Shown: piece after piece, positions 1 to 8,173 of the stretch | How the letters are laid out: every line of letters starts with the position of its first letter | Position numbering within the stretch: the stretch's first letter is position 1 | NCBI GenBank assembly: GCA_902604695.1 | Contig: CACKZT010000005.1 | Span: 1-57,660 of the forward strand | DNA: 57,660 nt | Source: an uncultured Pelagibacteraceae bacterium | GTDB lineage: Bacteria > Pseudomonadota > Alphaproteobacteria > Pelagibacterales > Pelagibacteraceae | Direction: 5' to 3' | Notes under the pieces: model-generated | The model's input: only the letters and a program-made list of their open reading frames with translations | Database searches by the model: none | Told to the model about the DNA's origin: nothing | Made by a program: the position numbers and the translations under genes

Positions 1-331
1 TCCCGTATCCCGTTAACATTACAATTCTGCTATCTTTTTTAACCTTTGATAATTCTTTTACTACGTCTAAGCCGTTTCCATCTTCTAATCTAAGGTCAAT
101 TACTGCAAAATTAGGAGGGGTTTTTGTAACAAAATTCACTCCTTCTTCAACACTTTTAGCCTCTTTGACGGAAAAACCCTTTTTCTCCATAGCTCTCGAC
201 AGTCTTCCTCTTAAAGGATCGTCATCGTCGACTATAAGTAGTGATTTATCCTCAAAGTCAGAAATTTTGAGCTGATTTAATGATGTGTTTTGTGCCTTCA
301 TACTGGTTGATATGGTGGTTTTATTTTGCAT
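1..331 (-). CDS. regA: Response regulator RegA/PrrA/ActR (3' part missing)
   Basis: Global redox response regulator, partner of the RegB kinase found at 3.6-4.8 kb. The visible 110 residues form a receiver domain: acidic cluster LLIVDDDDP at 31-39, phosphoacceptor Asp79 in VIDLRLEDGNG, and conserved Thr107 in MLTGYG. The RLEDGNG sequence after the Asp is typical of the RegA/PrrA/ActR family. The C-terminal Fis-type DNA-binding helix-turn-helix lies beyond the left edge of the window. I chose the ATG at 331; a second in-frame ATG (codon 11) is possible because the family usually has a short leader before the receiver. It is divergent from the polyamine operon that starts at 460. Confidence 0.9.
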   Translation of the reverse strand, partial: MQNKTTISTSMKAQNTSLNQLKISDFEDKSLLIVDDDDPLRGRLSRAMEKKGFSVKEAKSVEEGVNFVTKTPPNFAVIDLRLEDGNGLDVVKELSKVKKDSRIVMLTGYG

Positions 332-459
332 TTCAATACCAATTGTGAGTTTTTTTTTCTTTACATAAAGGTAAAAAAACTTTAAATGCCGGTTAATAAG
401 GTTTTTTTATTAAAATTTTTTAGAAACCTTTCTGTGTAAACAAAAGAGGGACACATGAG

Positions 460-1635
460 ATGCGAAAATTTAAAGATGTTAACGAATTAGTTAACATATT
501 AAAACCAGATTACCCCGTATATTGTATACGGCCAAAATCAATAAAAATTTCTTCCGAATTTTTTAAAAAAAACTTTCCTGGAAAAATTTTATACGCAGTA
601 AAAACCAATCCAAACGAAAAAGTACTTAAACAAGTTATTTCTAATGGCATTGACCATTTTGATGTTGCCTCAATTAATGAAATTAAATTAATAAAAAAAT
701 TAAAGTCCGATGCAAAATTATACTTTATGCATACTATCAAAAGTAGAGAAAATATTGCAGAAGCTTATTTTGATTTAGGTGTAAGAGATTTTGCTTTAGA
801 CTCTAAGGACGAATTACAAAAAATTCTTGAATCAACTAATAGAGCTAAAGATCTGAACTTATACGTTAGAATTGCAATTTCAAATGAACATGCAGAAATA
901 GATTTGTCTAGAAAATTTGGAGCCCTTCCAGGAGAGGCTCTAGGACTTGTTAGACTTTGTAAAGAACATTCAAAAAAAACAGGAATAAGTTTCCACGTTG
1001 GTTCTCAATGTATGCATAAAATTTCTTTTTCAAAAGCAATAGCTGAAGTTGGAAATATAATAAAAAAAACAAAAATTATTCCGGATATTATTAATGTGGG
1101 AGGTGGTTTTCCTTCTATATATCCTGATTTAAATCCCGAACCTTTAATTAATTATATGGAAGAAATAAAAATTGCATTAGAAAAGTTAAAACTTCCTCAA
1201 ATGCCAGAATTGATTTGTGAACCAGGTAGGGCGATAGTAGCCGAAAGTGGGTCTGCAATAGTAAAAGTTATTTTGAGAAAAAAACAAAATTTATACATTA
1301 ATGATGGAACATATGGAACTTTATTTGATGCTGGTGTTCCAAACTTTGTGTTTCCAAGTAGATTGATTTCTAGCGGAAGAGTTTCAAAGAAACTAACACC
1401 TTTTAGTTTTTTTGGACCAACATGTGATAGTCTGGACTATATGAAGGGACCATTCTTACTTCCAAATAATATTAAGGAAGGCGATTACATAGAACTTGGA
1501 CAACTTGGTGCTTACGGCCTAACATTTAGAACAAAATTTAATGGTTTTTACTCAGACCAGATTGTTGAATTAAATGACAAACCAATAATGTCAATTTACG
1601 ATGATCCTAGAAAAGTTGACTTTTTGGTTGCTTGA
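460..1635 (+). CDS. PLP-dependent ornithine/lysine decarboxylase (fold type III)
   Basis: Decarboxylates ornithine to putrescine (or lysine to cadaverine) in the cytoplasm. It belongs to the alanine-racemase-fold decarboxylases that include eukaryotic ornithine decarboxylase. Visible motifs: PLP lysine in YAVKTNP (Lys48), SRKFGA (about 150-155), HVGSQ (His179), the phosphate-binding GGGFPS (214-219), EPGR (254-257), and GPTCDSLD (319-326), whose Cys322-Asp323 pair matches the cross-dimer active site of ornithine decarboxylase. Length of 391 residues fits the family. The ATG at 460 follows a purine-rich GAGGG. Its stop overlaps the next start by one base, so it heads a three-gene polyamine operon. 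Substrate choice between ornithine and lysine cannot be decided here. Confidence 0.9.
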   Translation: MRKFKDVNELVNILKPDYPVYCIRPKSIKISSEFFKKNFPGKILYAVKTNPNEKVLKQVISNGIDHFDVASINEIKLIKKLKSDAKLYFMHTIKSRENIAEAYFDLGVRDFALDSKDELQKILESTNRAKDLNLYVRIAISNEHAEIDLSRKFGALPGEALGLVRLCKEHSKKTGISFHVGSQCMHKISFSKAIAEVGNIIKKTKIIPDIINVGGGFPSIYPDLNPEPLINYMEEIKIALEKLKLPQMPELICEPGRAIVAESGSAIVKVILRKKQNLYINDGTYGTLFDAGVPNFVFPSRLISSGRVSKKLTPFSFFGPTCDSLDYMKGPFLLPNNIKEGDYIELGQLGAYGLTFRTKFNGFYSDQIVELNDKPIMSIYDDPRKVDFLVA

Positions 1636-2684
1636 TGAACAAAAAAAATAGTCCTTATATTGGACATAACAAAAAATCACTATTAAAAAATCCTGTAGAA
1701 CATATAGACATCACGTCTTTTGATGCTCGTAAAATTATTGACTCTATGAGTAAAATGTCTTTTACATCTAGAGATACCGCATCGGCAGCAAAAATTTTTA
1801 ATGAAATGTTATCGGACAAAGAGTGTACAATTTTTTTAACATTGGCTGGTTCTACTTCTGCAGGTGGTTGTATGAACCTTTACAAAGATCTTGTTAAATA
1901 TAATATGATTGATGCAATAGTCGCAACTGGTGCTTCGATTATTGATATGGATTTTTTTGAAGCTTTAGGATTTAAACATTATCAAGGTTCTCAATTTCAA
2001 GACGACACAGAATTAAGAAATAATTATATAGATAGAATTTACGATACTTACATTGATGAAGAAGAACTTCAGAAATGTGATAAAACTATTTGTGATATTG
2101 CTAATTCTTTAGAGCCAAAAGCTTATACTTCAAGAGAATTTATAAGAGAAATCGGAAAATATCTTAAAAGCAACGCAAAAAAAAGAGACTCTTTAATTGA
2201 AACTGCTTACGATAATAATGTTCCAATATTTTGTCCTGCTTTTACAGATAGCTCAGCAGGATTTGGTCTAGTGATGCATCAAGAACAAAATCCAAAAAAA
2301 CATCTTACCATAGACTCAATAAGAGAATTTAGAGAATTAACTGAGATTAAATTGCAGTCCAAACAATCAGGTTTGTTAATGGTTGGAGGTGGGGTGCCTA
2401 AAAATTTTGTTCAGGATACGGTAGTATGCGCTGAACTTTTAGGAAAAGAAGTTGATATGCATAAATATGCTATCCAAATAACAGTAGCCGATACTAGAGA
2501 TGGTGCTTGCAGCAGCTCAACACTTAAAGAGGCAAGCTCCTGGGGTAAAGTAGATATTACCAAAGAACAAATGGTTTTTGCTGAAGCTACTAGTGTTCTT
2601 CCTTTAATAGCGAGTGATGCATTTCATAGACAAAATTGGAAAGGTAGACCAAAAAAGGAATTTTCAAAAATTTTTAAGAACTAA
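1635..2684 (+). CDS. Deoxyhypusine synthase-like protein (probable homospermidine/aminobutyl transferase)
   Basis: 349-residue member of the deoxyhypusine synthase family. The nucleotide-binding segments LAGSTSAGG (70-78) and VATGASIIDMDFFEALG (96-112) and the C-terminal SSWGKVD carry the family pattern; Lys305 in SWGK aligns with the catalytic lysine that forms the aminobutyl-imine intermediate. Bacteria have no eIF5A to modify, and bacterial members are known or suspected to make homospermidine or related polyamines, which fits its place between a decarboxylase and an agmatinase. I take the ATG at 1635, which overlaps the upstream stop (TTGATG), rather than the TTG at 1632. Family assignment is firm; the exact product is inferred. 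Confidence 0.85.
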   Translation: MNKKNSPYIGHNKKSLLKNPVEHIDITSFDARKIIDSMSKMSFTSRDTASAAKIFNEMLSDKECTIFLTLAGSTSAGGCMNLYKDLVKYNMIDAIVATGASIIDMDFFEALGFKHYQGSQFQDDTELRNNYIDRIYDTYIDEEELQKCDKTICDIANSLEPKAYTSREFIREIGKYLKSNAKKRDSLIETAYDNNVPIFCPAFTDSSAGFGLVMHQEQNPKKHLTIDSIREFRELTEIKLQSKQSGLLMVGGGVPKNFVQDTVVCAELLGKEVDMHKYAIQITVADTRDGACSSSTLKEASSWGKVDITKEQMVFAEATSVLPLIASDAFHRQNWKGRPKKEFSKIFKN

Positions 2685-3577
2685 TGAAATATTTATCGCA
2701 AAAAAAAGGTTTTCTTGGATATGAAGCTGATTCTAAAATTGAAAATAAGGTTATAGTTGTTCCTTTCGGATTAGAAAAATCTGTGAGTTACGGTGGAGGC
2801 ACAAAGGATGGTCCAAAAGAAATTATTAAAGCATCCCATCAGGTTGAATTATTTGACGAAGATCTTAATAAAGAAACATATAAATATATTGGAATAAAAA
2901 CTTTAAAGTTTTTTCCAATAAAAAAAAATCTTAAAGCAGCAATTAATCAATTAAGTATGATAAATAAAAAAATCTCATCAAGCGGAAAATTTCCTTTGGT
3001 ATTTGGAGGAGAGCATTCAATTACACCTGGATCTATTGAACCATTTGCTAAAAAATATAATAAGCTTACTATTCTTCATTTTGATGCCCATGCAGATTTA
3101 AGAGAAAAATATAAAGGAGAAAAATTCTCACACGCTTGTGCAATAAAACGGTGTTTAGACTTTAAAAATGTTGAGGTGGTTTCTTTTGGTATTAGAAATA
3201 TTTCAACTAATGAAATGAAATTTTATAATAATAATAAAGGAAGAATAAAAATTTTTTGGGCCAAGGATAAGAATAAATGGAGTTTAAATAAAATATCTAG
3301 AATTTTTCTAAAAAAAAATGTTTATATTACTTTTGATGTTGATGGATTTGACTCAAGCATTATGCCAGCAACAGGAACTCCTGAACCAGGTGGTTTATTT
3401 TGGAATGACGTAATACCAATAATTAAAACTGTTTGTAAAAATGCTAATGTTGTTGGGGCCGATATAAATGAACTTGCTCCTATAAAGGATTTTAATTCTT
3501 ATAATTTTACCGTGGCTAAACTTGCTTATAAGATTCTATCCTACGCTTTTGAATTTAAGAATTCACGATCAGACTAG
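2684..3577 (+). CDS. speB: Agmatinase/arginase family ureohydrolase
   Basis: Hydrolyses a guanidino compound, most likely agmatine to putrescine plus urea. The 297-residue protein has the full binuclear manganese site: His111 in GGEHS, Asp134, His136 and Asp138 in HFDAHADLR, and Asp218 and Asp220 in TFDVDGFD, followed by the family PATGTPEPGG segment (228-237). It starts at an ATG that overlaps the previous stop (TAATG), so it is translated as the third gene of the polyamine operon. Its 3' end overlaps that of the convergent regB by 23 bases. Arginase, giving ornithine for the upstream decarboxylase, is an alternative that sequence motifs alone do not exclude. Confidence 0.85.
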   Translation: MKYLSQKKGFLGYEADSKIENKVIVVPFGLEKSVSYGGGTKDGPKEIIKASHQVELFDEDLNKETYKYIGIKTLKFFPIKKNLKAAINQLSMINKKISSSGKFPLVFGGEHSITPGSIEPFAKKYNKLTILHFDAHADLREKYKGEKFSHACAIKRCLDFKNVEVVSFGIRNISTNEMKFYNNNKGRIKIFWAKDKNKWSLNKISRIFLKKNVYITFDVDGFDSSIMPATGTPEPGGLFWNDVIPIIKTVCKNANVVGADINELAPIKDFNSYNFTVAKLAYKILSYAFEFKNSRSD

Positions 3578-4838
3578 AAGTTGACCAAGAGATTTGTACT
3601 ACAGCGCCGCCATATTTTATACTACTTGAGAAAGTTAGTTTTGCTCCAGATCTTTCTAAAAGTGTTTTTCCAAGAAAAGTTCCTACGCCAAGACCAGAGT
3701 TAGATTTAAATTCTTTCGACTTTATATATGGCTGACCTAAAACATCAATTATATCCTCGGGAAAACCTGGACCATCGTCTGCAATAATTATATTAATTTT
3801 ACTTTCATCGCTCGAAATTTGTACCTCTACTTTTTTATTTGAGAATTTTACAGCATTGCCTATAAAATTTCTTAGGCCATAAATCATTTCAGGCGATCTT
3901 GTTATGTTTATTTGATTTTTATTTTTTGCTGAATTTAATTTAATATCTTTATCAGAAGTTTCTATAAATGATCTTAAAATTTCTGATAAAAGATCCTCAA
4001 ACTTCACAGCACTCATAAATTTATCTTCTATAATTTCTTTTTGAGATATTTTTTTTAATATTTCACCACATCTTCTTGTTTGACTAATAAGCAAATCAAG
4101 GTCTTTAGCATGTTTTGAAGTTTCTCCAATTTCATTTTTTAATTCTTTAGCAACAACCATTATTGTTGATAGTGGTGTTCCCAGAGAATGAGCTGCTGCA
4201 GCTGCTTGACCACCTAGATTTTCTAATTCATACTCTTTGGCTATTACCTGCTGTAGTTTATTAAATGCTGAAGATCTTTTTTTTACTTCTCCAGCAAACC
4301 TAATTCCAAAATAACTTAGGAAGATAAGTCCTATCATTATTGCTAAAAAAAGTCCTACTAAGTAAAACTTTGGAAAAGTAAAAGAATTTTCATGAATACC
4401 CGGTAATGGATAATGAAAAATATTTAACAAAAATAAAAAACATAATGTCAAAATACCTAAAATTATAGTTGTTCCTTTGCTCAGAAAAGTTGATGAAACT
4501 ACGGTTGGTACAATAAGTAATATTATAAAAGGATTTGATATTCCTCCAGTTAAATAAAGTAAAACAGTAAGTTGAAATAAATCATAAATTAAAAGAGTTA
4601 AAGCACGAATTTCATTTACTTGGACTGATTTAAACTTAAATTGTAAAAATAAATTTGAAATTAAACCAAAAAAAATAACCACATGAGAAATTATTATTGG
4701 AAATTCAAGTTCAAGATAAAAGAAGACCACATTTATGGTAATCAGTTGACCAATTATGGCAATCCATCTTAGGTTAACTAAGGTATTTTTATCTAGATGA
4801 ACATCTTCTTCTAACCTGAATAGAGTAGAAAGATTCAT
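3555..4838 (-). CDS. regB: Redox sensor histidine kinase RegB/PrrB/ActS
   Basis: Membrane-bound sensor kinase for RegA. The N-terminal half has about six hydrophobic segments (25-180) and carries GGISNPF at 98-104, matching the GGxxNPF quinone-binding heptapeptide of RegB. The H-box AAAAAHSLGTPLST contains His217. Cys257 in QTRRCGEILKK matches the redox-active cysteine of the RegB dimerisation domain. The ATPase domain shows an N-box (GLRNFIGNAVKFS), DDGPGFP and GLGVGTFLGKTL. Thus both known redox inputs appear conserved. The gene is same-strand with regA but separated from it by the polyamine operon. It is 427 residues, close to family length. Confidence 0.93.
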   Translation of the reverse strand: MNLSTLFRLEEDVHLDKNTLVNLRWIAIIGQLITINVVFFYLELEFPIIISHVVIFFGLISNLFLQFKFKSVQVNEIRALTLLIYDLFQLTVLLYLTGGISNPFIILLIVPTVVSSTFLSKGTTIILGILTLCFLFLLNIFHYPLPGIHENSFTFPKFYLVGLFLAIMIGLIFLSYFGIRFAGEVKKRSSAFNKLQQVIAKEYELENLGGQAAAAAHSLGTPLSTIMVVAKELKNEIGETSKHAKDLDLLISQTRRCGEILKKISQKEIIEDKFMSAVKFEDLLSEILRSFIETSDKDIKLNSAKNKNQINITRSPEMIYGLRNFIGNAVKFSNKKVEVQISSDESKINIIIADDGPGFPEDIIDVLGQPYIKSKEFKSNSGLGVGTFLGKTLLERSGAKLTFSSSIKYGGAVVQISWSTSSLIVNS

Positions 4839-4847
4839 AGTTAATTA

Positions 4848-6338
4848 TTAAATATCTAAATTTTCAACATTTAAAGCGTTACTAGTAATAAAATCTTTTC
4901 TAGGAGCAACCTCATCTCCCATTAATATCTTTATTATTTTTTGATCATCTTTAGATTTATCTTTTGTTCCTTTAGTGTATTGTACTTTAAGCATAGTTCT
5001 GTTTTCAGGATTTAGAGTTGTTTGCCATAACTCCTCAGGATTCATTTCACCTAAACCTTTAAATCTTTGTATAGTTAATTTTTCCCTCTGTTCTTTCATT
5101 AATTTTTGAAAGGCAGGTGTATTTTTTTTAATGTTTTTTTCAGCTTTATCGGACATCTTCAGAATGAAGTCTTCAAGACTTTTTTCATCTTTTATATAAA
5201 CACTTTTATTTGCTTTTGTGACTTTAAATAATGGAGGTTGCGCTAAATATAAATGTCCATTTTCAATGAGTTGATTAAATGGGTGATTGTTAAAAAAAGT
5301 TAATAATAATGTTCTAATATGTGATCCGTCAACATCGGCATCTGTCATGATAACAATTTTATCATACCTTAAATTATCTATATTAAAGTCTTTGGAACCA
5401 GTTCCTAAAGCGTTTATTAAAGTAACTATTTCATTTGATGACATCATTTTAGCTAGTGCCTTGGTTTCTTGTTCGCCATTAGAACCGTTTCCTTTACCAT
5501 TGTTGTTCACATAAGTGTTGAGAATTTTTCCTCTTAAGGGTAAGACTGCCTGAAACTCTCTTACTCTACCTTGCTTTGCTGAACCCCCTGCTGAGTCTCC
5601 CTCTACAATAAAAAGCTCAGTACCTTCTCTTTTTTGAATTTGACAATCTGCAAGCTTACCAGGTAAACCTGAAAGTTCAAAAGTTCCTTTTCTTCTAACG
5701 CTATCTCTTGCTTTTCTAGCAACGTCTCTAGCTAATGCTGCTTGTGTAATTTTCTCAATTACATTACGTGTTACAGAAGGGTTTTGATCAAACCAAGTAG
5801 ATACTTTATCATTTATAATACCTTCTACAATTAGTCTCACCTCTGAAGAAACAAGTTTATCTTTGGTTTGAGATGAAAATTTTGGATCTGGCATTTTAAT
5901 TGATAAAACCGCAGTTAAACCCTCCTTAATATCTTCACCAGATAGTGTAAATTTATTTTTTTTATTCTTATCAATAGAATATTTATTAATAACTCTTGTT
6001 AGTGCACTTCTAAAACCCAAAAGGTGTGTTCCTCCATCTTTTTGAGGAATATTATTTGTAAAAGGGAGAACTTCCTCTGAATAGCCTGCATTCCATTCAA
6101 ATGAACATTCAACTGTTACATTGTTTTTAGTAGCAGTAACATATATGGGTTTTTTAAAAACTTCTTTTTCGTTTTTATTTACTAACTGAGGCTTCTTTTG
6201 ATTTATAAATTCTACAAATTCTAAAATACCACCGTCATATTTGTTTACAAATTCTTTTGGCTTAGAACTAGTTTGATCAATTAAAGTAATGCTTATCCCT
6301 TTATTCAGAAATGCGAGTTCCCTCATTCTTTTTTGCAA
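4848..6338 (-). CDS. gyrB: DNA gyrase subunit B, C-terminal part (after frameshift)
   Basis: Continuation of gyrB in a different frame from the N-terminal part (6344-6916). It begins within the transducer domain (LQKRMRELAFLNKGI) and runs through the Toprim domain: EGDSAGGSAKQGR, PLRGKILN and MTDADVDGSHIRTLLLTFF give the acidic metal site. The end has QRFKGLGEMNPEELWQTTL, the standard GyrB tail. Adding one base in the homopolymer upstream joins the two parts into one product of about 689 residues. This is shorter than the roughly 800 residues of many proteobacterial GyrBs; the long insert before the tail domain is reduced to a few dozen residues. The TTG at 6338 is probably not a real start. 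Confidence 0.9.
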   Translation of the reverse strand: MQKRMRELAFLNKGISITLIDQTSSKPKEFVNKYDGGILEFVEFINQKKPQLVNKNEKEVFKKPIYVTATKNNVTVECSFEWNAGYSEEVLPFTNNIPQKDGGTHLLGFRSALTRVINKYSIDKNKKNKFTLSGEDIKEGLTAVLSIKMPDPKFSSQTKDKLVSSEVRLIVEGIINDKVSTWFDQNPSVTRNVIEKITQAALARDVARKARDSVRRKGTFELSGLPGKLADCQIQKREGTELFIVEGDSAGGSAKQGRVREFQAVLPLRGKILNTYVNNNGKGNGSNGEQETKALAKMMSSNEIVTLINALGTGSKDFNIDNLRYDKIVIMTDADVDGSHIRTLLLTFFNNHPFNQLIENGHLYLAQPPLFKVTKANKSVYIKDEKSLEDFILKMSDKAEKNIKKNTPAFQKLMKEQREKLTIQRFKGLGEMNPEELWQTTLNPENRTMLKVQYTKGTKDKSKDDQKIIKILMGDEVAPRKDFITSNALNVENLDI

Positions 6339-6343
6339 AGTAT

Positions 6344-6916
6344 TTACGCTAAATTTAGTTGAAGAAAAAATTTTTTTGAAGGTAAGAAATTAATTTGTGT
6401 CCCTTTTTTCTTGGTTTTACCTATTTTTTTTAACGGTTTTATCGAATTACCATCTTTAAATGTAATAGCATGTTCATTGCCATCTCTAAAAATGTTTAAT
6501 TCTAATTTTTCAGACAGTGCGTTTACTACTGAAACACCAACACCATGCAATCCACCAGAAACTTTATAGGAATCATGATCAAATTTTCCACCAGCATGCA
6601 ACTGAGTCATTATAACTTCAGCAGCAGACATTTTTTCTCCTTTGTGCATATCTACTGGTATTCCTCTTCCGTCATCCTCTACTGTTACAGAATTATCTTT
6701 GTTCATTGTAATTAAGATATTTTTACAATACCCAGCTAGGGCTTCATCAATAGCATTATCTACCACCTCGAAAACCATATGGTGCAAACCAGAACCATCG
6801 TCGGTATCTCCAATATACATTCCAGGTCTTTTTCGAACTGCATCGAGACCTTTTAAAACCTTAATAGAATCGGCTTCGTAAGCTTTTGTGTTTATTTTTT
6901 CAGAATTTTTAGACAT
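6344..6916 (-). CDS. gyrB: DNA gyrase subunit B, N-terminal ATPase part (frame broken at its end)
   Basis: GHKL ATPase half of GyrB, the subunit that powers negative supercoiling. Motifs: [23 protein letters not shown] (Mg/ATP Glu-Asn), DDGRGIPVD, and the glycine-rich [15 protein letters not shown]. Up to [10 protein letters not shown] the protein matches GyrB, but then reads FFLQLNLA and stops. The minus-strand run of seven A followed by six T at about 6362-6374 sits exactly at the break. One additional base there would give FFSSTKFS and join the C-terminal part. GyrB is essential, so this is either a sequencing/assembly indel or a site rescued by slippage. A good promoter lies just upstream. 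Confidence 0.9.
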   Translation of the reverse strand: MSKNSEKINTKAYEADSIKVLKGLDAVRKRPGMYIGDTDDGSGLHHMVFEVVDNAIDEALAGYCKNILITMNKDNSVTVEDDGRGIPVDMHKGEKMSAAEVIMTQLHAGGKFDHDSYKVSGGLHGVGVSVVNALSEKLELNIFRDGNEHAITFKDGNSIKPLKKIGKTKKKGTQINFLPSKKFFLQLNLA

Positions 6917-6937
6917 TTTTTTTTGAAAAAGAGACCA

Positions 6938-6967
6938 AGTATAGCATTTTTTTTAACTTATAGACAA
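6938..6967 (-). promoter_or_regulatory. Probable sigma-70 promoter of gyrB
   Basis: On the minus strand the sequence TTGTCT (-35, 6967-6962), an 18-base spacer, and TGC-TATACT (extended -10, 6943-6938) form a good housekeeping promoter. Transcription would start near 6931, about 15 bases before the gyrB ATG at 6916. The region lies in the 137-base gap between gyrB and dnaN and implies gyrB is transcribed separately from dnaA-dnaN. Confidence 0.5.
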
Positions 6968-7053
6968 TTATCACTACTAAGCACCTTAAATTATTCATTA
7001 ATACCAACGATTATAGATTAAAATCTAAAAAAAAAAGATGGTTTTAGGGTTTC

Positions 7054-8169
7054 CTAGATTTTCATAGGCATTATAACGAAATAGCTATTTTTATCCAAGT
7101 TGTCTTCTATCAAAACAGGGGAAACAGAGTCCTTAAAATTTAATTTTAAATTCTTATCTTCTATTTCTGATGAAATATCAATTAAGTACTTTGAATTAAA
7201 ACTTACTGTCAATTCTTCAGAATTAAAATTAGCTTTAATTATTTCATTTCCTTCTCCAGAATTAGTACTATTTACTGAAAGTTTAACGTTATCTTTATTT
7301 ATAACCAATTTAACACCTTCTTTCCTGTCAATTGATACAGTAATGACTCTTTCAATGGAGTTTATAAAATCTTTTGAAGAAACTATTAAAGATTTGTTAT
7401 TATTAGTAGGAACTACCTTGGTGTAATCTGGGAATTTTCCGTCAATTACTTTTGAAACAAGTTTTGTATTGCCAATTTTAAATTGTATTTTAGTCTCACT
7501 AGTTTGAATAACAACCTTATCATTTGTTTCTTGTAAAAGAGTACAAAGTTGAAAGACAGTTTTCTTTGGTATTATAAGGGACGAGATATTTTTTCCTTTT
7601 TCCACTTCAATACTGCTAGATGAAAGTCTATGACTGTCTGTAGCTACTGCTGTTAGATAAGATCTATTTTGGACTTCTGTCATATGTAAAAAAATTCCGT
7701 TTAGATAATGACGTGTATCATCGTTAGATATTGAAATTTTTGTTTTATTTAATAATGAGAGAAGCTTTGATTTATCTATTGTTAATGGATCATTCTCAAA
7801 ATTATCCGAGAAATTGGGAAAGTTGTCAGTAGGCAAACATAATAGGTTGAAATTTGCATTTTCAGTTTTTAAACTAAGTTTATTTTCACTCTTCAAATCA
7901 AAATTTATTTTTGAATTAGCTTCAATTTTTCTTAAAATATCATATAAGATTGTTGCAGATGTTGTTGTGCTTCCTTCTTTAATAACCTCTATATCTCTTA
8001 TTTCATCATAAAAAACTAAATCTAAATCTGTCCCTATAATTAATAATTTATTTTCTTTTACCTCAAGTAGAACATTAGAAAGTATAGGTAATGTATTTTT
8101 TTTTTCAATTACACCTTGAACTAAATTGAGAGATCTTAATAATATGTCTCTTTTTATCGAAAACTGCAT
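7054..8169 (-). CDS. dnaN: DNA polymerase III beta sliding clamp
   Basis: Ring-shaped processivity factor that tethers DNA polymerase III to DNA. The 371-residue product has the three-domain clamp length and familiar segments: N-terminal IKRDILLRSLNLVQGVIEKKNTLPILSNV-type start, RHYLNGIFLH, ATDSHRLS, and C-terminal DNLDKNSYFVIMPMKI ending in the PMRL-like tail that closes the hydrophobic partner-binding cleft. It lies four bases downstream of dnaA and is evidently co-transcribed. recF, which often follows dnaN, is not found between dnaN and gyrB. Confidence 0.95.
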   Translation of the reverse strand: MQFSIKRDILLRSLNLVQGVIEKKNTLPILSNVLLEVKENKLLIIGTDLDLVFYDEIRDIEVIKEGSTTTSATILYDILRKIEANSKINFDLKSENKLSLKTENANFNLLCLPTDNFPNFSDNFENDPLTIDKSKLLSLLNKTKISISNDDTRHYLNGIFLHMTEVQNRSYLTAVATDSHRLSSSSIEVEKGKNISSLIIPKKTVFQLCTLLQETNDKVVIQTSETKIQFKIGNTKLVSKVIDGKFPDYTKVVPTNNNKSLIVSSKDFINSIERVITVSIDRKEGVKLVINKDNVKLSVNSTNSGEGNEIIKANFNSEELTVSFNSKYLIDISSEIEDKNLKLNFKDSVSPVLIEDNLDKNSYFVIMPMKI

Positions 8170-8173
8170 TAAT

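Noticed and set aside
7021-7070. Terminator hairpin at the dnaN end
   Set aside because: AAAATCTA and TAGATTTT can pair, but the loop is about 30 bases and the stem is all A/T-rich; too weak.
7100-7426. Plus-strand open frame inside dnaN
   Set aside because: Antisense shadow of a clear dnaN; low-complexity residues and no motif.
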